DNA from: an uncultured Myxococcales bacterium
Lineage (GTDB): Bacteria > Myxococcota_A > UBA9042
NCBI GenBank assembly: GCA_937915965.1
Contig: CALGHC010000134.1
Span: 1-5,079, forward strand
DNA: 5,079 nt
Direction: 5' to 3'
Shown piece by piece: positions 4,711 through 5,079 of this stretch (position 1 is its first letter; every line of letters begins with the position of its first letter). The notes under the pieces were generated by a model, which was given only the letters and a program-made list of their open reading frames with translations, ran no database searches and was not told where the DNA came from. The position numbers were made by a program, and so were the translations under genes.

Positions 4711-5079
4711 GTGAGCGGACAAACAACACGAGTCAGTAGCCGGCAGGTCAAAGCGAATCCGGTCGGTGCGAATCCGGATGGTGTGAATCCGGGCGGTGTG
4801 AATCCGGGCGGTGTGAATCCGGGCGGTGTGAATCCGGACGGTGTGAATCCGGGCGGTGTGAATCCGGACGGTCGCGCGTGGTTCCTGGCGCTGGCGCTGC
4901 TGGCGGCGCTCGTCTCGCTTGGTGCTTGCGACGCCGTGACGGGCGGCGGCGGCGGCGCGGAGGTCGACTCCGTCGCGCAAACCGAAGTGGACGCCGCGGT
5001 GGACACCTCGGTTGGAGTCGACACGGGCGCCACCGGCGGGCTCGACGCCGGGCTCGACGCGGCGGCGGCCGACGCCGCC
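4711..5079 (+). CDS. Putative lipoprotein with NPGGV repeats before its signal sequence (3' end outside window)
   Basis: The frame stays open from 4711 to the window end, giving 123 residues with no stop. Residues 1-15 are polar. Residues 16-54 are pentapeptide repeats of the type NPGGV or NPDGV. Then RAWFLALALLAALVSLGAC (55-73) is a clear lipoprotein signal with Cys73 as lipidation site. Asp74 follows, then five glycines and a flexible linker rich in Asp, Ala, Gly and Val. Such linkers usually tether a surface or periplasmic domain, which here would lie beyond base 5079, so no function can be given. The start is debatable: ATG 4648 is in frame, and each repeat unit offers a GTG; one at 4858 would give a signal peptide of normal length, MNPDGRAWFLALAL onward. 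The gene diverges from ctaB, and a link with the oxidase is not shown. Confidence 0.72.
   Translation, partial: MSGQTTRVSSRQVKANPVGANPDGVNPGGVNPGGVNPGGVNPDGVNPGGVNPDGRAWFLALALLAALVSLGACDAVTGGGGGAEVDSVAQTEVDAAVDTSVGVDTGATGGLDAGLDAAAADAA
4756..4872 (+). repeat. Coding tandem repeat, about 8 x 15 bp
   Basis: Seven full 15-base units and a partial eighth, consensus AATCCGGGCGGTGTG, encode NPVGA, NPDGV, three NPGGV, NPDGV, NPGGV and a final NPDG. The three central units (4786-4830) are identical, and the outer ones differ mainly in the third residue. Copy-number change would keep the frame. Every GTG that closes a unit is also an in-frame potential start codon. Confidence 0.93.

Noticed and set aside
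4397..4729. N-terminal extension of ctaB to a 435-residue protein
   Set aside because: The extra 111 residues are translated leader, including the repeat array and the predicted promoter. The ATG at 4396 has a strong Shine-Dalgarno and gives a normal family length.
4627..5033. Minus-strand open frames opposite the lipoprotein, with RIHTA or GFTPP repeats
   Set aside because: These are antisense readings of the 15-bp array. The plus frame has a ribosome binding site, a signal sequence with lipobox, and runs open to the window end.

Overview
The window holds most of an aa3/caa3-type cytochrome c oxidase operon on the minus strand and, diverging from it, the 5' end of a lipoprotein gene on the plus strand. 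The DNA is GC-rich and the genes nearly avoid the codons TTA, CTA and TCA. The plus-strand gene starts a lipoprotein with an Asp/Ala/Gly-rich linker after its lipobox, a style common in Myxococcota and related former Deltaproteobacteria. I infer a high-GC, aerobic, Gram-negative bacterium of that kind, with only moderate confidence; nothing here fixes the taxon.

Region by region, in the direction of minus-strand transcription: a divergent intergenic stretch (4397-4710) carries a plausible sigma70-type promoter (TGGACA, 17 bp, TATATC) firing toward the oxidase genes. Next come ctaB/cox10 (heme O synthase, 3422-4396), ctaC/coxB (subunit II, a lipoprotein with a CuA domain and a fused C-terminal cytochrome c, 2219-3340), ctaD/coxA (subunit I, 257-2107) and the first 62 codons of ctaE/coxC (subunit III, 1-186, running off the window). 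CtaB makes the heme O precursor of heme A. CtaC takes electrons through its cytochrome c and CuA, and CtaD reduces oxygen at heme a3-CuB and pumps protons. The order ctaB-C-D-E, the lipoprotein subunit II with fused cytochrome c, and the split of subunit III (two of its helices on the end of subunit I, a shortened CtaE) match the Bacillus/PS3 caa3 plan. All ligand and proton-channel residues I looked for are present, so the enzyme looks functional.

The least ordinary feature is a set of four unrelated short tandem-repeat arrays, each at a gene boundary: 5 x 10 bp across the ctaD stop codon; about 4 x 18 bp across the ctaB stop codon, in frame with the following ctaC; 3 x 12 bp plus 3 x 11 bp in the ctaB leader, where the last unit supplies the Shine-Dalgarno sequence; and about 8 x 15 bp coding NPGGV repeats ahead of the lipoprotein signal sequence. 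They suggest recurrent local slippage at gene ends. I saw no RNA genes, CRISPR array, insertion sequence or convincing intrinsic terminator, and no clearly undescribed system.
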